Source: Anaerolineaceae bacterium UBA700 (GTDB lineage: Bacteria > Chloroflexota > Anaerolineae > Anaerolineales > Anaerolineaceae). Taken from it: a stretch of 10,836 nt of DNA. Of this stretch, positions 1 through 7,163 are shown in pieces. Every line of letters starts with the position of its first letter. Within the stretch, counting starts at the first letter, position 1. The DNA is taken from positions 1 through 10,836 of the forward strand of contig DBMK01000357.1 in assembly GCA_002298885.1 (NCBI GenBank), in the 5' to 3' direction. The position numbers and the translations under genes were made by a program. The notes below the pieces were generated by a model. That model ran no database searches and was not told where the DNA came from. It worked only from the letters and a program-made list of their open reading frames with translations.

Positions 1-22
1 ATTCTCTACTCTCTATTCTCTA
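1..22. repeat. Short heptamer tandem repeat, cut by the window edge
   Basis: Three imperfect 7-base units, ATTCTCT, ACTCTCT and ATTCTCT, run head to tail from the first base and are followed by A. They lie just 3' of the stop codon of the leftward VIT-VWA gene. The array may continue beyond the window, so its true copy number is unknown. It could be a simple-sequence intergenic repeat. It has no stem-loop and does not look like a terminator. Confidence 0.6.
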
Positions 23-24
23 TA

Positions 25-2520
25 TTATTTTTTACGACGCAGAGTCAGGTAGGCTGCGGCGGCGACGGCAATAATCAGGCCAGCCCAGGCGACGGGGGAC
101 CAGGGAGCGGATTGGTCGAAAGGACTTGTATTGACGTTGGTAAGCGGCGTGGCGGTGAAAACGGGGGTCAGCGTATCCTCCGGCGGCCGGACAGTGGGGA
201 GCACAGCGGTCGGCTGGGGAGTCGGAACGGAGACAGGCGGGACGGTGGTGCCGTCGCTGACCACTTCGTACGCTTTTCCTCCAACGACAACGATGACCCG
301 GTCGCCCAGGGCAAACGCTGCAGCGAGGTCCGGGTTAGCCTCCGCCAGCTTGAAATAATCGGAAGAAAGGAAGGACACTTTGACCGGCTGCATTGTCTGC
401 GGGTCGTAAGTGGTGTCTGTCCAGGCATCCTCGTTGAACACGAAGGTCCGAGCGCCAATCACGCGCACGGTTTGATCAGCCTGGATGCCGCTCGACCCGC
501 CGGAGGGTAGGGCCGGAGCCTGCTGCGCCTGGGACATGGCGCCCGCGCCGGCTGCCTGGTCGACAGCGTTCTTGCCGGTGGTGGGCTGGGTCGGGGCTGC
601 AAGCGCCTGGTTGTAGGCATTTTCGGCGATGCGCTGCTGGTCCTCGAGCCCCAGCGGGGAAGGCTCAGTCACCAGGTAAGAGGTGTAGGGGGTAACGATG
701 CCGTAGCGAATGCTGAGCTTGACGATCTGATCAATCGTTTCTTTATCCGGCCCTTGCAGACGGATCTTGTTGAGCAGGTAGCCCACCTTACGCGTGGCCC
801 ACAGCCTGGGCAAGCTGTCCAGCGTGCTCGAACCCGTGCGGCTGTCCACGCTGAATGCCTGGCCCGGGAAGGACAGCGTCTGGAGGTTGCCGTTCACGTC
901 GCCCTTCAAGATCAGGTCAGCAACGCCGCCCTGGCGGTAACGCCCCACAACCACCACCTGCGAGCCTGAAAACAGATCGGGCAGCGGATCGGGATAGATA
1001 TCGAAGGCTGCCAGGTTGCCGAAATCGAGCGACAGGTCAGTCATAACCGGGGTGCTGATACTCTCATAAAAGGCAGAGATCACCTCGTCCAGCTTCTGGC
1101 CGGGCTGGACGTAGGTGGACAGGCCGTGATGATCCTGGGTGAGGGTGTCCAGCAAATTCGTGTCCACATCATAGCCCACACCAAAGGCAAACAGGCGGAT
1201 GCTAGACGGCGCGGACTGCTTGAAATTGGCGATAATCCGGCTGCTGTCCGTCTCTCCGATAGTGGGCAGGCCGTCGGTCAGGAAGATCAAGTACGTGGGA
1301 CGGGACTTGTCCGCCATGGAGACGGCATCCAGCAAAGCCTGATTGATATCCGTGCTGCCCCGGGCGCTGATATTGTTGACCCAGGCAACAGCTTCGGCGG
1401 CCTCATCGGCAGAACGCAGGCCATTGGCGTATAAATCCACCGTGCTGCTGAACGAAACCAGCCCAAAGCGGTCCTGGGAGTTTAGATGCTGGAGGATATA
1501 ACGGGCGGCAGCCTGGGCCTGCTGGAATTTCTCGCCCTCCATCGAGCCGGAATGGTCCAGCACTAAAATGACATCCTTGGCCAGCCTGGCCTGGTCCGCA
1601 TCCGGACGCGGCGCAAGCAGCATCAGGAAGAAACCGTCAGCGTCAGAAGGATCGCTCGGATCGCGATACGTGAACAGGTGGAATGCCTCGGACTCGCCCA
1701 GCGAATAAAACAGGCTGAAATCAGTATCCGGACGGACATTTTGGGCTTCGTAACTGACCGAGGCATGAGTGGCATCTTTCCGGTCAACCTGGACGGCATG
1801 GCTGGGGGAGTAAATGGCGCGCAGGGGCTGCTTGGAGGAGATATCAACCGTAACCGAAACGTCGCCAATGAGGCTGGCGGAGAATTTCTCGGTATTCAGA
1901 GGGTAGGTGTACTGCACCAGGCCGTTTGCCGCAGTCAGGGTCTGGACGTATTCGAGCTGGATGCGCCGCTCACCGCCGGCAGGGATGGGGAATATCGTTG
2001 CCTGGACGGCGCCTCGGCCGACGTATTCGAGCAGGGCCGGGTCACGGCGGGCTCGAGTGATCTCCTCGTATACCTGGCGGGCCTGGTTTGCATCCATGAC
2101 TTTGCCCTCAACCGGCTGGCCGTCGACCCACAGCGTGAAACTGCTGACCGTTGCGCCCTTGGGGAGCGGGAAGATATATGTTCCCTCGACCGGGTAGGAA
2201 TTTGAATTGGTAAATACCTGGTCGACGCGTGTGGTGGCTATCTGGTTATCGATTGAAACTGTGACATGGTGATATTTTATGCCGAGCTGGATGAACGGGT
2301 TGGGACGGGGACAGGGAGGCACGTTCCTGCAGGGCTGGCACACTTTTCCAGCCGTGCACGGCGGGCACACCTGCTGGTAGCATGGAGGCTCCACCGGGCA
2401 ATTGCCCCCCACGCATGGCGCCGGATCCGGAATGATGATGCCGTCCGCCTGAACCGGCAAAGCGAACGCCAGCAGGCCGACCAGGCCGATCAGCGAAGAA
2501 ACCCAGGTACGCTTGAGCAT
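25..2520 (-). CDS. Secreted, membrane-anchored VIT and VWA domain protein with Cys-rich N-terminus
   Basis: This is an 831-residue protein. The ATG at 2520 is chosen because AGGAGG lies 5 bases upstream of it; the longer reading starts with GTG at 2538 and would bury that site in the coding region. Residues 1-25 form a signal peptide (KR, then a hydrophobic stretch, cleavage likely after PVQA). Residues 30-75 are Pro/Cys-rich with eight cysteines, including CPPC (52-55) and CQPC (61-64). A VIT domain (about 78-205) is followed by a VWA domain (about 315-490) with an intact MIDAS: DHSGS at 322-326, Thr390 and Asp416. A conserved module spans about 682-756. Then come a Pro/Thr-rich linker (758-800), one membrane helix (about 808-825) and an RRKK tail, giving an outside-facing protein. 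VIT-VWA proteins resemble inter-alpha-trypsin inhibitor heavy chains and usually mediate metal-dependent protein contacts. The ligand is unknown. It is probably the third gene of a cydDC operon, 73 bases after cydC. Confidence 0.93.
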   Translation of the reverse strand: MLKRTWVSSLIGLVGLLAFALPVQADGIIIPDPAPCVGGNCPVEPPCYQQVCPPCTAGKVCQPCRNVPPCPRPNPFIQLGIKYHHVTVSIDNQIATTRVDQVFTNSNSYPVEGTYIFPLPKGATVSSFTLWVDGQPVEGKVMDANQARQVYEEITRARRDPALLEYVGRGAVQATIFPIPAGGERRIQLEYVQTLTAANGLVQYTYPLNTEKFSASLIGDVSVTVDISSKQPLRAIYSPSHAVQVDRKDATHASVSYEAQNVRPDTDFSLFYSLGESEAFHLFTYRDPSDPSDADGFFLMLLAPRPDADQARLAKDVILVLDHSGSMEGEKFQQAQAAARYILQHLNSQDRFGLVSFSSTVDLYANGLRSADEAAEAVAWVNNISARGSTDINQALLDAVSMADKSRPTYLIFLTDGLPTIGETDSSRIIANFKQSAPSSIRLFAFGVGYDVDTNLLDTLTQDHHGLSTYVQPGQKLDEVISAFYESISTPVMTDLSLDFGNLAAFDIYPDPLPDLFSGSQVVVVGRYRQGGVADLILKGDVNGNLQTLSFPGQAFSVDSRTGSSTLDSLPRLWATRKVGYLLNKIRLQGPDKETIDQIVKLSIRYGIVTPYTSYLVTEPSPLGLEDQQRIAENAYNQALAAPTQPTTGKNAVDQAAGAGAMSQAQQAPALPSGGSSGIQADQTVRVIGARTFVFNEDAWTDTTYDPQTMQPVKVSFLSSDYFKLAEANPDLAAAFALGDRVIVVVGGKAYEVVSDGTTVPPVSVPTPQPTAVLPTVRPPEDTLTPVFTATPLTNVNTSPFDQSAPWSPVAWAGLIIAVAAAAYLTLRRKK

Positions 2521-2593
2521 GCTTTCCTCCTCGGACACGCCGGAATCTGGCTTACGTATGGGCAGAGAAAGGGAAATGTTCCGGCTGTCAACC

Positions 2594-4327
2594 CTAAGAC
2601 GCCGGCTTATCCGTGAAAGTTCCGGCCATGCGGGCGTAATCCCCTGCCAGAGCGATCAAGTCGGCATGCCTGCCGCGCTCGACGACCCGGCCCTGGCGCA
2701 GGACCAGGATCTCATCCATGGCATCCATGCCCAGGACTGAGTGAGTTACCCACAGCACACTGCGGCCACGGGTTAATTCTTCTAGCATCGCCACCAACTT
2801 TGCGGCGTTATCCGGGTCCAGGCTGCTGGTAGGCTCATCCAACAGGTACAGATCTGCCTGCTGCAGCACAGCCCGGGCCAATGCCAGGCGCTGGCGTTCG
2901 CCGCCGCTCATCAGCGCGCCGCGCGTCCCGAGCCAGGTATCCAGGCCATTCGGGAGAGAGCGGTACCAATCCATCAATTGAGCCCGTTCCAAGGCCTGGA
3001 GCAAATCGTCATCCAAAGCCAGGGGTTTCGCAATCAACAGGTTCTCGCGCAAGGAGGCCGTAAATATGTATGTTTCCTGGGTAATCGTGGCTATACGAAG
3101 GCGAACGGTTGCTGCGCTGTAGTTTTTAATGTCTTGACCGTTGATCTCGATGCAGCCCGCATCACAGTCCCAAAAACGCAGGATCAGGTTTAGCAGCGTG
3201 GATTTTCCGGAACCGCTGGGGCCAATGATTCCGATACGCTTGCCAGCGGGAAGGGATAAGTTTACCGACTGCAGGGCGGGCTCCAGGTCCGGTGCGTAGC
3301 GGAAGGTAAGATCGTGGATTTCGAGGTCCAGCGAGGCCGGCGGGGGCAAGGACGAGATTGGCTCGGGCACTGCCGGCGGTCGGCTGACCAAATCGAAAAG
3401 CCGCCGGGCGGCATTCAGGCTTGCCGGAAGCTGCTGAGCGGCCTGGCCGAGCGGGCTGACGGCCTCGAAGCTGGCAAGCGTGACCAGCGAGAGTACGGCA
3501 AGTATGACGCCATCCAAGGCACCGCCGACAACCAGGGGGATGCCAAACATTAGCATTCCAAGCAGGGTCAAATTTACCGCCAGTAGATTCAGGCTGCCGA
3601 CCAGGCCGCCTGTCCAGGCTATGCGAAGCTGTGCGTGGGCCAGGCGTTCATTTATCGCTTCGAATCTGGCAATCGCATGGGCTTGCTGGTCAAAGACAAG
3701 CAGATCGGGCATGCCCTGAACGATGTCTACCAGCTCCTGGCCCAGATCCGAGCGCCGGAGGGTCAGGTCGCGGCCTGGGCCGCGGCTGATCGAGGCGGCA
3801 AACAGCGGAATGCCAACACCGCTCAACAGCAGTCCGCCCACCAGGACCAGGGCAAGGAATGGATTGTACGCGCCGACGAACAGGCCCATCCCAATGGTGA
3901 CGATGAGAGCGGTCACAGGAGGGGAGACAATGCGCACGTAAAAATCCTGGAGGGTTTCGACGTCGCCAATTGAACGACCGAGCAGGTCGCCGCTGTGAAC
4001 GTCCTGCAGGCAAGCCGGCGCCAACGGCTCGAGCTTGCGGTAGAACCACACTCGCAGTCCGGCGAGCAGACGGAAATTGACCGAATGCGAGACCAGACGT
4101 TCGAGGTAGCGGAATACGCCTCGGCTGATGCCGAAAAAACGCACGCCGACGATTGCCACCTGCAACTCGGCAATCGAGGGGTGAAGCGCGGCGCTGGCAA
4201 TGAGGTATGCCGATGTCCCGAGCAGGCCGATATTGCTGGCAATAGTGGCGACTCCTAGAAGCACGGACAGCGCCACCCAGCCTCCAAAGGGCCTTAAAAA
4301 CCCGAGTAAGCGCAGGAAAGTCTTCAT
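2594..4327 (-). CDS. cydC: Thiol reductant ABC exporter subunit CydC
   Basis: This is a 577-residue fused membrane/ATPase half-transporter, close to the usual CydC length of about 570-580. CydDC heterodimers export cysteine and glutathione across the inner membrane and are needed for cytochrome bd and c assembly in the bacteria studied. The six-helix membrane domain covers about residues 1-310 and has the N-terminal patterns typical of CydC (GTSAYLIASAA at 37-47; FFGISRGVFRYLERLVSH at 64-81). The ATPase domain has Walker A GPSGSGKST (369-377), Q-loop Gln417, a signature MSGGE (473-477) in place of LSGGQ, Walker B LYLLDEP (493-499) and switch His529. The ATG at 4327 overlaps the cydD stop as ATGA, which implies translational coupling. 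A longer reading from 4357 would overlap cydD by more and adds an unlikely N-terminus. The CydC/CydD assignment rests on the gene pair and these motifs. Confidence 0.92.
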   Translation of the reverse strand: MKTFLRLLGFLRPFGGWVALSVLLGVATIASNIGLLGTSAYLIASAALHPSIAELQVAIVGVRFFGISRGVFRYLERLVSHSVNFRLLAGLRVWFYRKLEPLAPACLQDVHSGDLLGRSIGDVETLQDFYVRIVSPPVTALIVTIGMGLFVGAYNPFLALVLVGGLLLSGVGIPLFAASISRGPGRDLTLRRSDLGQELVDIVQGMPDLLVFDQQAHAIARFEAINERLAHAQLRIAWTGGLVGSLNLLAVNLTLLGMLMFGIPLVVGGALDGVILAVLSLVTLASFEAVSPLGQAAQQLPASLNAARRLFDLVSRPPAVPEPISSLPPPASLDLEIHDLTFRYAPDLEPALQSVNLSLPAGKRIGIIGPSGSGKSTLLNLILRFWDCDAGCIEINGQDIKNYSAATVRLRIATITQETYIFTASLRENLLIAKPLALDDDLLQALERAQLMDWYRSLPNGLDTWLGTRGALMSGGERQRLALARAVLQQADLYLLDEPTSSLDPDNAAKLVAMLEELTRGRSVLWVTHSVLGMDAMDEILVLRQGRVVERGRHADLIALAGDYARMAGTFTDKPAS

Positions 4328-6090
4328 TCCATTGCACCACGGGCAAAGAGGCGGCAATATAGGCCGTTTAAAGCCATCAATTTAGCGTGATCACCGGTCT
4401 CGACTACCCGACCACCGGCAAGGACGACAATTTGGTCGGCGCGGCGGACGGTCTGTGGTCGGTGGGCGATGAGGAGCACGGTGCGTTCCAGGCAGAGCCG
4501 GCGGATAACTGCATCAATCTGTTCCTCTAAAAATGGGTCAAGGTGCGATGCGGGCTCGTCGAGAAGCAAAATGGGAGCATTCTTGAGGAAGGCGCGCGCC
4601 AAAGCCAAACGCTGAGCCTGCCCGCCGCTCAACCTGACCCCGCGCTCCCCAACTGGCGTGGCGTAGCCTTGTGGCTGGGATTGGATAAAACTGTCCAACC
4701 CGGCCAAAACGGCGGCCTGGCGCACTTCATCATCCGTAGCGCCCGGTCGGGCAAGACGAATGTTGCCAGCCAGGGTATCCATGAAAAGATAAGGCTGCTG
4801 CGGGACCCAGGAGACCAGGCTGCGCCATTCGTGCACGCCGATGGAAGCCAGGGTGTGTCCGGATATACGGATTTCGCCGGACTGTGGCTGGACGAAACGC
4901 AGCAAAAGCTGGACCAGGGTGCTTTTACCGGAACCGCTGGCGCCAACCAGGGCAGTAATTTGGCCGGGTCTGGCAGTAAAGCTGACCGCGCGCAAAGCCT
5001 CCTGCTGACGATCGGGGTAAGAGAAACTCACTTCATTGATATCTATGACCAGATTTCGCTGAGATGACAGCTCCGAGACGCTCCGCTGCGAATCCAGGTG
5101 CGCCTCATCCGGGCGGATTTGACCTGCGTTTACAGGCGGGATTTGCTCGAGGATTTCAAAGATCGCCCGGGCAGCCGACACACCGAAAGCGCCGGCGTGG
5201 AAGCGCAGCCCAAGCTGGCGCAGCGGGAGGTAAAACTCGGGGGTGATAACCAGGATAAAAAAGGCCTGTTGAAAGGCAAGCTGACCGTACAAGAGGCGCA
5301 GGCCGATCTCAACGGCGACGATGGCGGTGCTAAGTGTGGCAACCAGCTCGAGGACGAGCGACGATAGGAAAGTGACCCGCAGAACGCGCAGCGTGGTAAT
5401 GCGGTAACGTTCGCCGGCGCTCTGGATCTTATCGGCGCGAGCCAAAGATTGGTTGAGCGCCTTGAGCGTGGTCAACCCCTGGAGCGTATCCAAAAAGACG
5501 GCGCTCATCCGGCTGAGGGCGGTAAACTGGCGGCGGGTCAAGTTCTCGGCAGCCTTGCCGATGAGGACCATGAACAAGGGGATGAGCGGCGCCGTGACCA
5601 ATAAGATGGCGCCGCTGAGCAGGTCCAACGGAAAAACAAAGAAAAGGATTGATAGAGGGATCAGCGCGGCCAAGACGAGTTGCGGCAGGTATTGGCTGTA
5701 ATAGCTTTCCAGGTTTTCAACGCCCTGCAAGGCGCGGGCTACGAGATCGCCGGTGGCAGGACCTTGTAGGGAAGCCGGACCCAGGTCGAACAAATGATGG
5801 ACGAAATCCCGGCGCAGGTCGGTTTTGATCCGGACAGCTGCGGTCCCGGCAAGTCCATCAGCCAAAAATGAGAGGAGGGAACGGAATATTACCACCGCCA
5901 GGAACGTCCACAGGAGGAAAGTGACCTGCGGAAGGGATTGTTTTAGAAGAAAGACGTCATTGATGATCCGGCTGAGTAAATCGGCCTGGGCGAGGATCAG
6001 AAGGCCGCCGGCAAACCCAAGCAAAAGGACCAGCACCAGGAGCAACCGAGCCTGAAGGGCGCGGCGCAAGAGGCGGGAGTCAAGGTTCAA
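4324..6090 (-). CDS. cydD: Thiol reductant ABC exporter subunit CydD
   Basis: This is a 588-residue half-transporter and the partner of CydC in the inner-membrane thiol exporter. Membrane helices lie at about 15-35, 55-80, 135-180, 240-262 and 272-292. The ATPase domain has Walker A GASGSGKST (383-391), Q-loop around Gln431, signature LSGGQ (487-491), Walker B ILLLDEP (507-513) and switch His543. The signature is canonical here and degenerate in CydC, so the two ATP sites may not be equivalent. The TTG start at 6090 gives MNLDSRLLRR and fits the family N-terminus, but it has no Shine-Dalgarno sequence. An AGGAG at 6128-6132 lies 7 bases upstream of an in-frame ATC (6118-6120), which would add 10 residues. 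The gene is certain; the exact start is not. No cydAB oxidase genes are present in the window. Confidence 0.91.
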   Translation of the reverse strand: MNLDSRLLRRALQARLLLVLVLLLGFAGGLLILAQADLLSRIINDVFLLKQSLPQVTFLLWTFLAVVIFRSLLSFLADGLAGTAAVRIKTDLRRDFVHHLFDLGPASLQGPATGDLVARALQGVENLESYYSQYLPQLVLAALIPLSILFFVFPLDLLSGAILLVTAPLIPLFMVLIGKAAENLTRRQFTALSRMSAVFLDTLQGLTTLKALNQSLARADKIQSAGERYRITTLRVLRVTFLSSLVLELVATLSTAIVAVEIGLRLLYGQLAFQQAFFILVITPEFYLPLRQLGLRFHAGAFGVSAARAIFEILEQIPPVNAGQIRPDEAHLDSQRSVSELSSQRNLVIDINEVSFSYPDRQQEALRAVSFTARPGQITALVGASGSGKSTLVQLLLRFVQPQSGEIRISGHTLASIGVHEWRSLVSWVPQQPYLFMDTLAGNIRLARPGATDDEVRQAAVLAGLDSFIQSQPQGYATPVGERGVRLSGGQAQRLALARAFLKNAPILLLDEPASHLDPFLEEQIDAVIRRLCLERTVLLIAHRPQTVRRADQIVVLAGGRVVETGDHAKLMALNGLYCRLFARGAME

Positions 6091-6127
6091 GAAGAGAGAT
6101 TTGACAGAAGCGGGTTGGATAAAAGAT

Positions 6128-6132
6128 CTCCT
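6128..6132 (-). promoter_or_regulatory. Shine-Dalgarno AGGAG ahead of cydD
   Basis: This is the only good ribosome-binding sequence upstream of cydD. It sits 7 bases before an in-frame ATC and 37 bases before the TTG usually taken as the start. The ideal spacing to ATC and poor spacing to TTG leave the cydD start open. Confidence 0.5.
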
Positions 6133-6150
6133 GTTCAGAAATATTGGCTA

Positions 6151-6188
6151 TGCGAAAATTGATAATCATTTTTTCGCAACTATTTCAA
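6151..6188 (-). promoter_or_regulatory. Candidate cydD promoter overlapped by a Fur-box-like palindrome
   Basis: On the minus strand TTGAAA (6183-6188) and TATCAA (6159-6164) are 18 bases apart and could serve as -35 and -10 boxes for cydDC; the -10 match is weak. The same bases hold an inverted repeat, TGCGAAAA (6151-6158) with TTTTCGCA (6171-6178), around a central perfect palindrome TGATAATCA (6160-6168). Read as a 19-mer at 6155-6173, the plus strand matches the classical Fur consensus at 14 positions by eye. This suggests a repressor site over the -10 box, but another palindrome-binding regulator is equally possible. Confidence 0.4.
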
Positions 6189-6323
6189 TATTTTCTTCAG
6201 AACAACACATTAATAGAAGAGATGATTGATTATCCCCCAAGAAATTAGTTATGGCAATTGGTACTCCGCATTGCTTTGGTTTAGAAACATGTTTATTTAA
6301 TTAAAATGAGTTCGGAATCAAAA

Positions 6324-6380
6324 CCTGACAGGTTTCAATGGGTAACCTGGCATTCACATTACCCTTTGAAACCTGTCAGG
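6324..6380 (-). terminator. Long hairpin, probable intrinsic terminator of the small secreted-protein gene
   Basis: Two 22-base arms (6324-6345 and 6359-6380) are inverted copies with one mismatch, separated by a 13-base loop. The arms end in CCTGACAGGTTTCA / TGAAACCTGTCAGG. On the minus strand the stem follows the stop codon at 6413 by about 30 bases and is trailed by TTTTG, as expected of a modest Rho-independent terminator. The outer arm also contains its own small palindrome AAACCTGACAGGTTT (6321-6335). The stem is unusually long and regular for a terminator, so it may also be a dispersed palindromic repeat. Confidence 0.6.
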
Positions 6381-6412
6381 CCTTATGTTCGCTTAGGATC
6401 GGATCTGCGATC

Positions 6413-6982
6413 TTACTGGCGAAGGTTCGTGGTCTTCAAATACTGGCGCAGGTCTTTAGCCGCCTGGCGGACAGTTTGGAGCGAGCCAGCAAGGGTGGAA
6501 CGCACGTCAGCGAGAGCTTGATGGGCGGCTTTGACGGTATTCAGGGCCTGGGCGGGGGCGGTCACCTTTCCAGCATCGTCGAAACCGGCATGGGTGTTTA
6601 GAATTTCGCCGGCGGTGGCGTGGAAGGTTTTTGCGTCAGACAGCTTTACCTTGAAATCGTTCAAGGCGGACTGCAGTTTTGAGGCATCGATGCCTTTGCC
6701 ATTGAGCGTATCGATGAGCTTCTGAATGCGGTCGACGGCGGCGTCTGCGGCGGCAAGCCGTTTGGACTGGCGGTCCAGGGTGTTCTTTTCAACCTGGAAA
6801 GCGCGCTCGAGGCGGGCAGCGCGTTGGGTTGGTTCGGTCGTGGGCAGAGCTGGAGTCGTTTGGGGAACAGCCGGAGTTGGGGTCTGGGCCGATACAGTCC
6901 AGGCTGGAATTACCAACAGGGTCACACCGATCACTAAGAAAGCCGCCAGGGCCAGCAGGATTGGTTTTTGGATGTTTTTCAT
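6413..6982 (-). CDS. Small secreted helical protein of unknown function
   Basis: This is a 189-residue protein that I do not recognise as a named family. Residues 1-32 form a signal peptide or N-terminal anchor (NIQK, a long hydrophobic stretch, cleavage likely after VSA). A Thr/Pro/Gln-rich linker follows (33-53), then an almost wholly helical, Ala-, Lys- and Leu-rich region (54-185) likely to form two or three long helices or a coiled-coil bundle. There are no cysteines and no catalytic motif. AGGAG lies 9 bases before the ATG at 6982. The gene is divergent from the MerR operon across a 181-base spacer, so the two may share regulation. A weak TTTACA at 7078-7083 on the minus strand is the best -35 candidate, with no convincing -10. 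The hairpin at 6324-6380 probably ends the transcript. It may be an extracytoplasmic structural or binding protein. Confidence 0.82.
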   Translation of the reverse strand: MKNIQKPILLALAAFLVIGVTLLVIPAWTVSAQTPTPAVPQTTPALPTTEPTQRAARLERAFQVEKNTLDRQSKRLAAADAAVDRIQKLIDTLNGKGIDASKLQSALNDFKVKLSDAKTFHATAGEILNTHAGFDDAGKVTAPAQALNTVKAAHQALADVRSTLAGSLQTVRQAAKDLRQYLKTTNLRQ

Positions 6983-7112
6983 TTCATTTTTCTCCTTTTT
7001 TCATTGTAAATTTCTTCCATCCAGCTTCCATTTTAGGATCGCAGAATCATCGGAATGTTTTAATCATGTAATGGTATTGTAAAAAGATAAAGCTAAAATA
7101 TAACACTTAATA

Positions 7113-7141
7113 TTGACACTGTTATATTATCATGTTATAAT
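7113..7141 (+). promoter_or_regulatory. Consensus sigma-70 promoter of the MerR operon
   Basis: TTGACA (7113-7118) and TATAAT (7136-7141) are separated by exactly 17 bases, a perfect match to the housekeeping consensus. Transcription would start near 7148, leaving a leader of about 16 bases before the ATG at 7164. The spacing is not the 19-20 bases typical of promoters that MerR proteins activate by DNA twisting, so repression is the more likely mode here. Confidence 0.85.
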
Positions 7142-7145
7142 AACA
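7120..7145. promoter_or_regulatory. Tandem 13-base operator-like palindromes over the -10 box
   Basis: Two adjacent 13-mers, TGTTATATTATCA (7120-7132) and TGTTATAATAACA (7133-7145), differ at three positions. The second is a perfect palindrome around 7139 and covers the -10 box. A further TATAACA half-site lies upstream at 7099-7105, and pairs with the TGTTATA at 7120-7126. The arrangement fits cooperative binding of a dimeric regulator, most simply the MerR-type protein encoded immediately downstream. Confidence 0.6.
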
Positions 7146-7163
7146 CTGGTAATTTGAGGTGCT

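Larger units (their letters stand above)
6091..6412. other. AT-rich 322-base intergenic spacer
   Basis: The spacer lies between the leftward small secreted-protein gene and leftward cydD. It contains a long hairpin at 6324-6380, a short GATCG/CGATC inverted repeat at 6397-6412 just after the upstream stop codon, and a palindromic promoter-like segment at 6151-6188. A second loose symmetry, AAATATTG at 6139-6146 with CAATATTT at 6187-6194, brackets that palindrome. The segment from about 6205 to 6320 shows no coding potential or recognisable structure. Confidence 0.7.

Noticed and set aside
25..130. LPXTG-type sortase signal at the C-terminus of the secreted VIT-VWA protein
   Set aside because: A membrane helix and a positive tail are present, but there is no LPXTG or PEP-like motif before them; a simple membrane anchor is the better reading.
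1678..2205. Long plus-strand open frame opposite the VIT-VWA gene
   Set aside because: It lies wholly antisense to a gene with clear domains, shows no recognisable motif and has no ribosome-binding context.
2521..2593. Internal promoter between cydC and the VIT-VWA gene
   Set aside because: TTGACA occurs on the minus strand here, but no acceptable -10 box is found at 16-18 bases, so read-through from cydDC is favoured.
3690..4346. Alternative 218-residue minus-strand frame within cydC
   Set aside because: It is a shifted frame of the CydC membrane domain, rich in Arg and Pro as expected for a shadow of GC-rich coding sequence.
6151..6178. FNR site upstream of cydD
   Set aside because: TTGAT and ATCA half-sites are present but the gap is 1 base rather than the 4 required for an FNR box.
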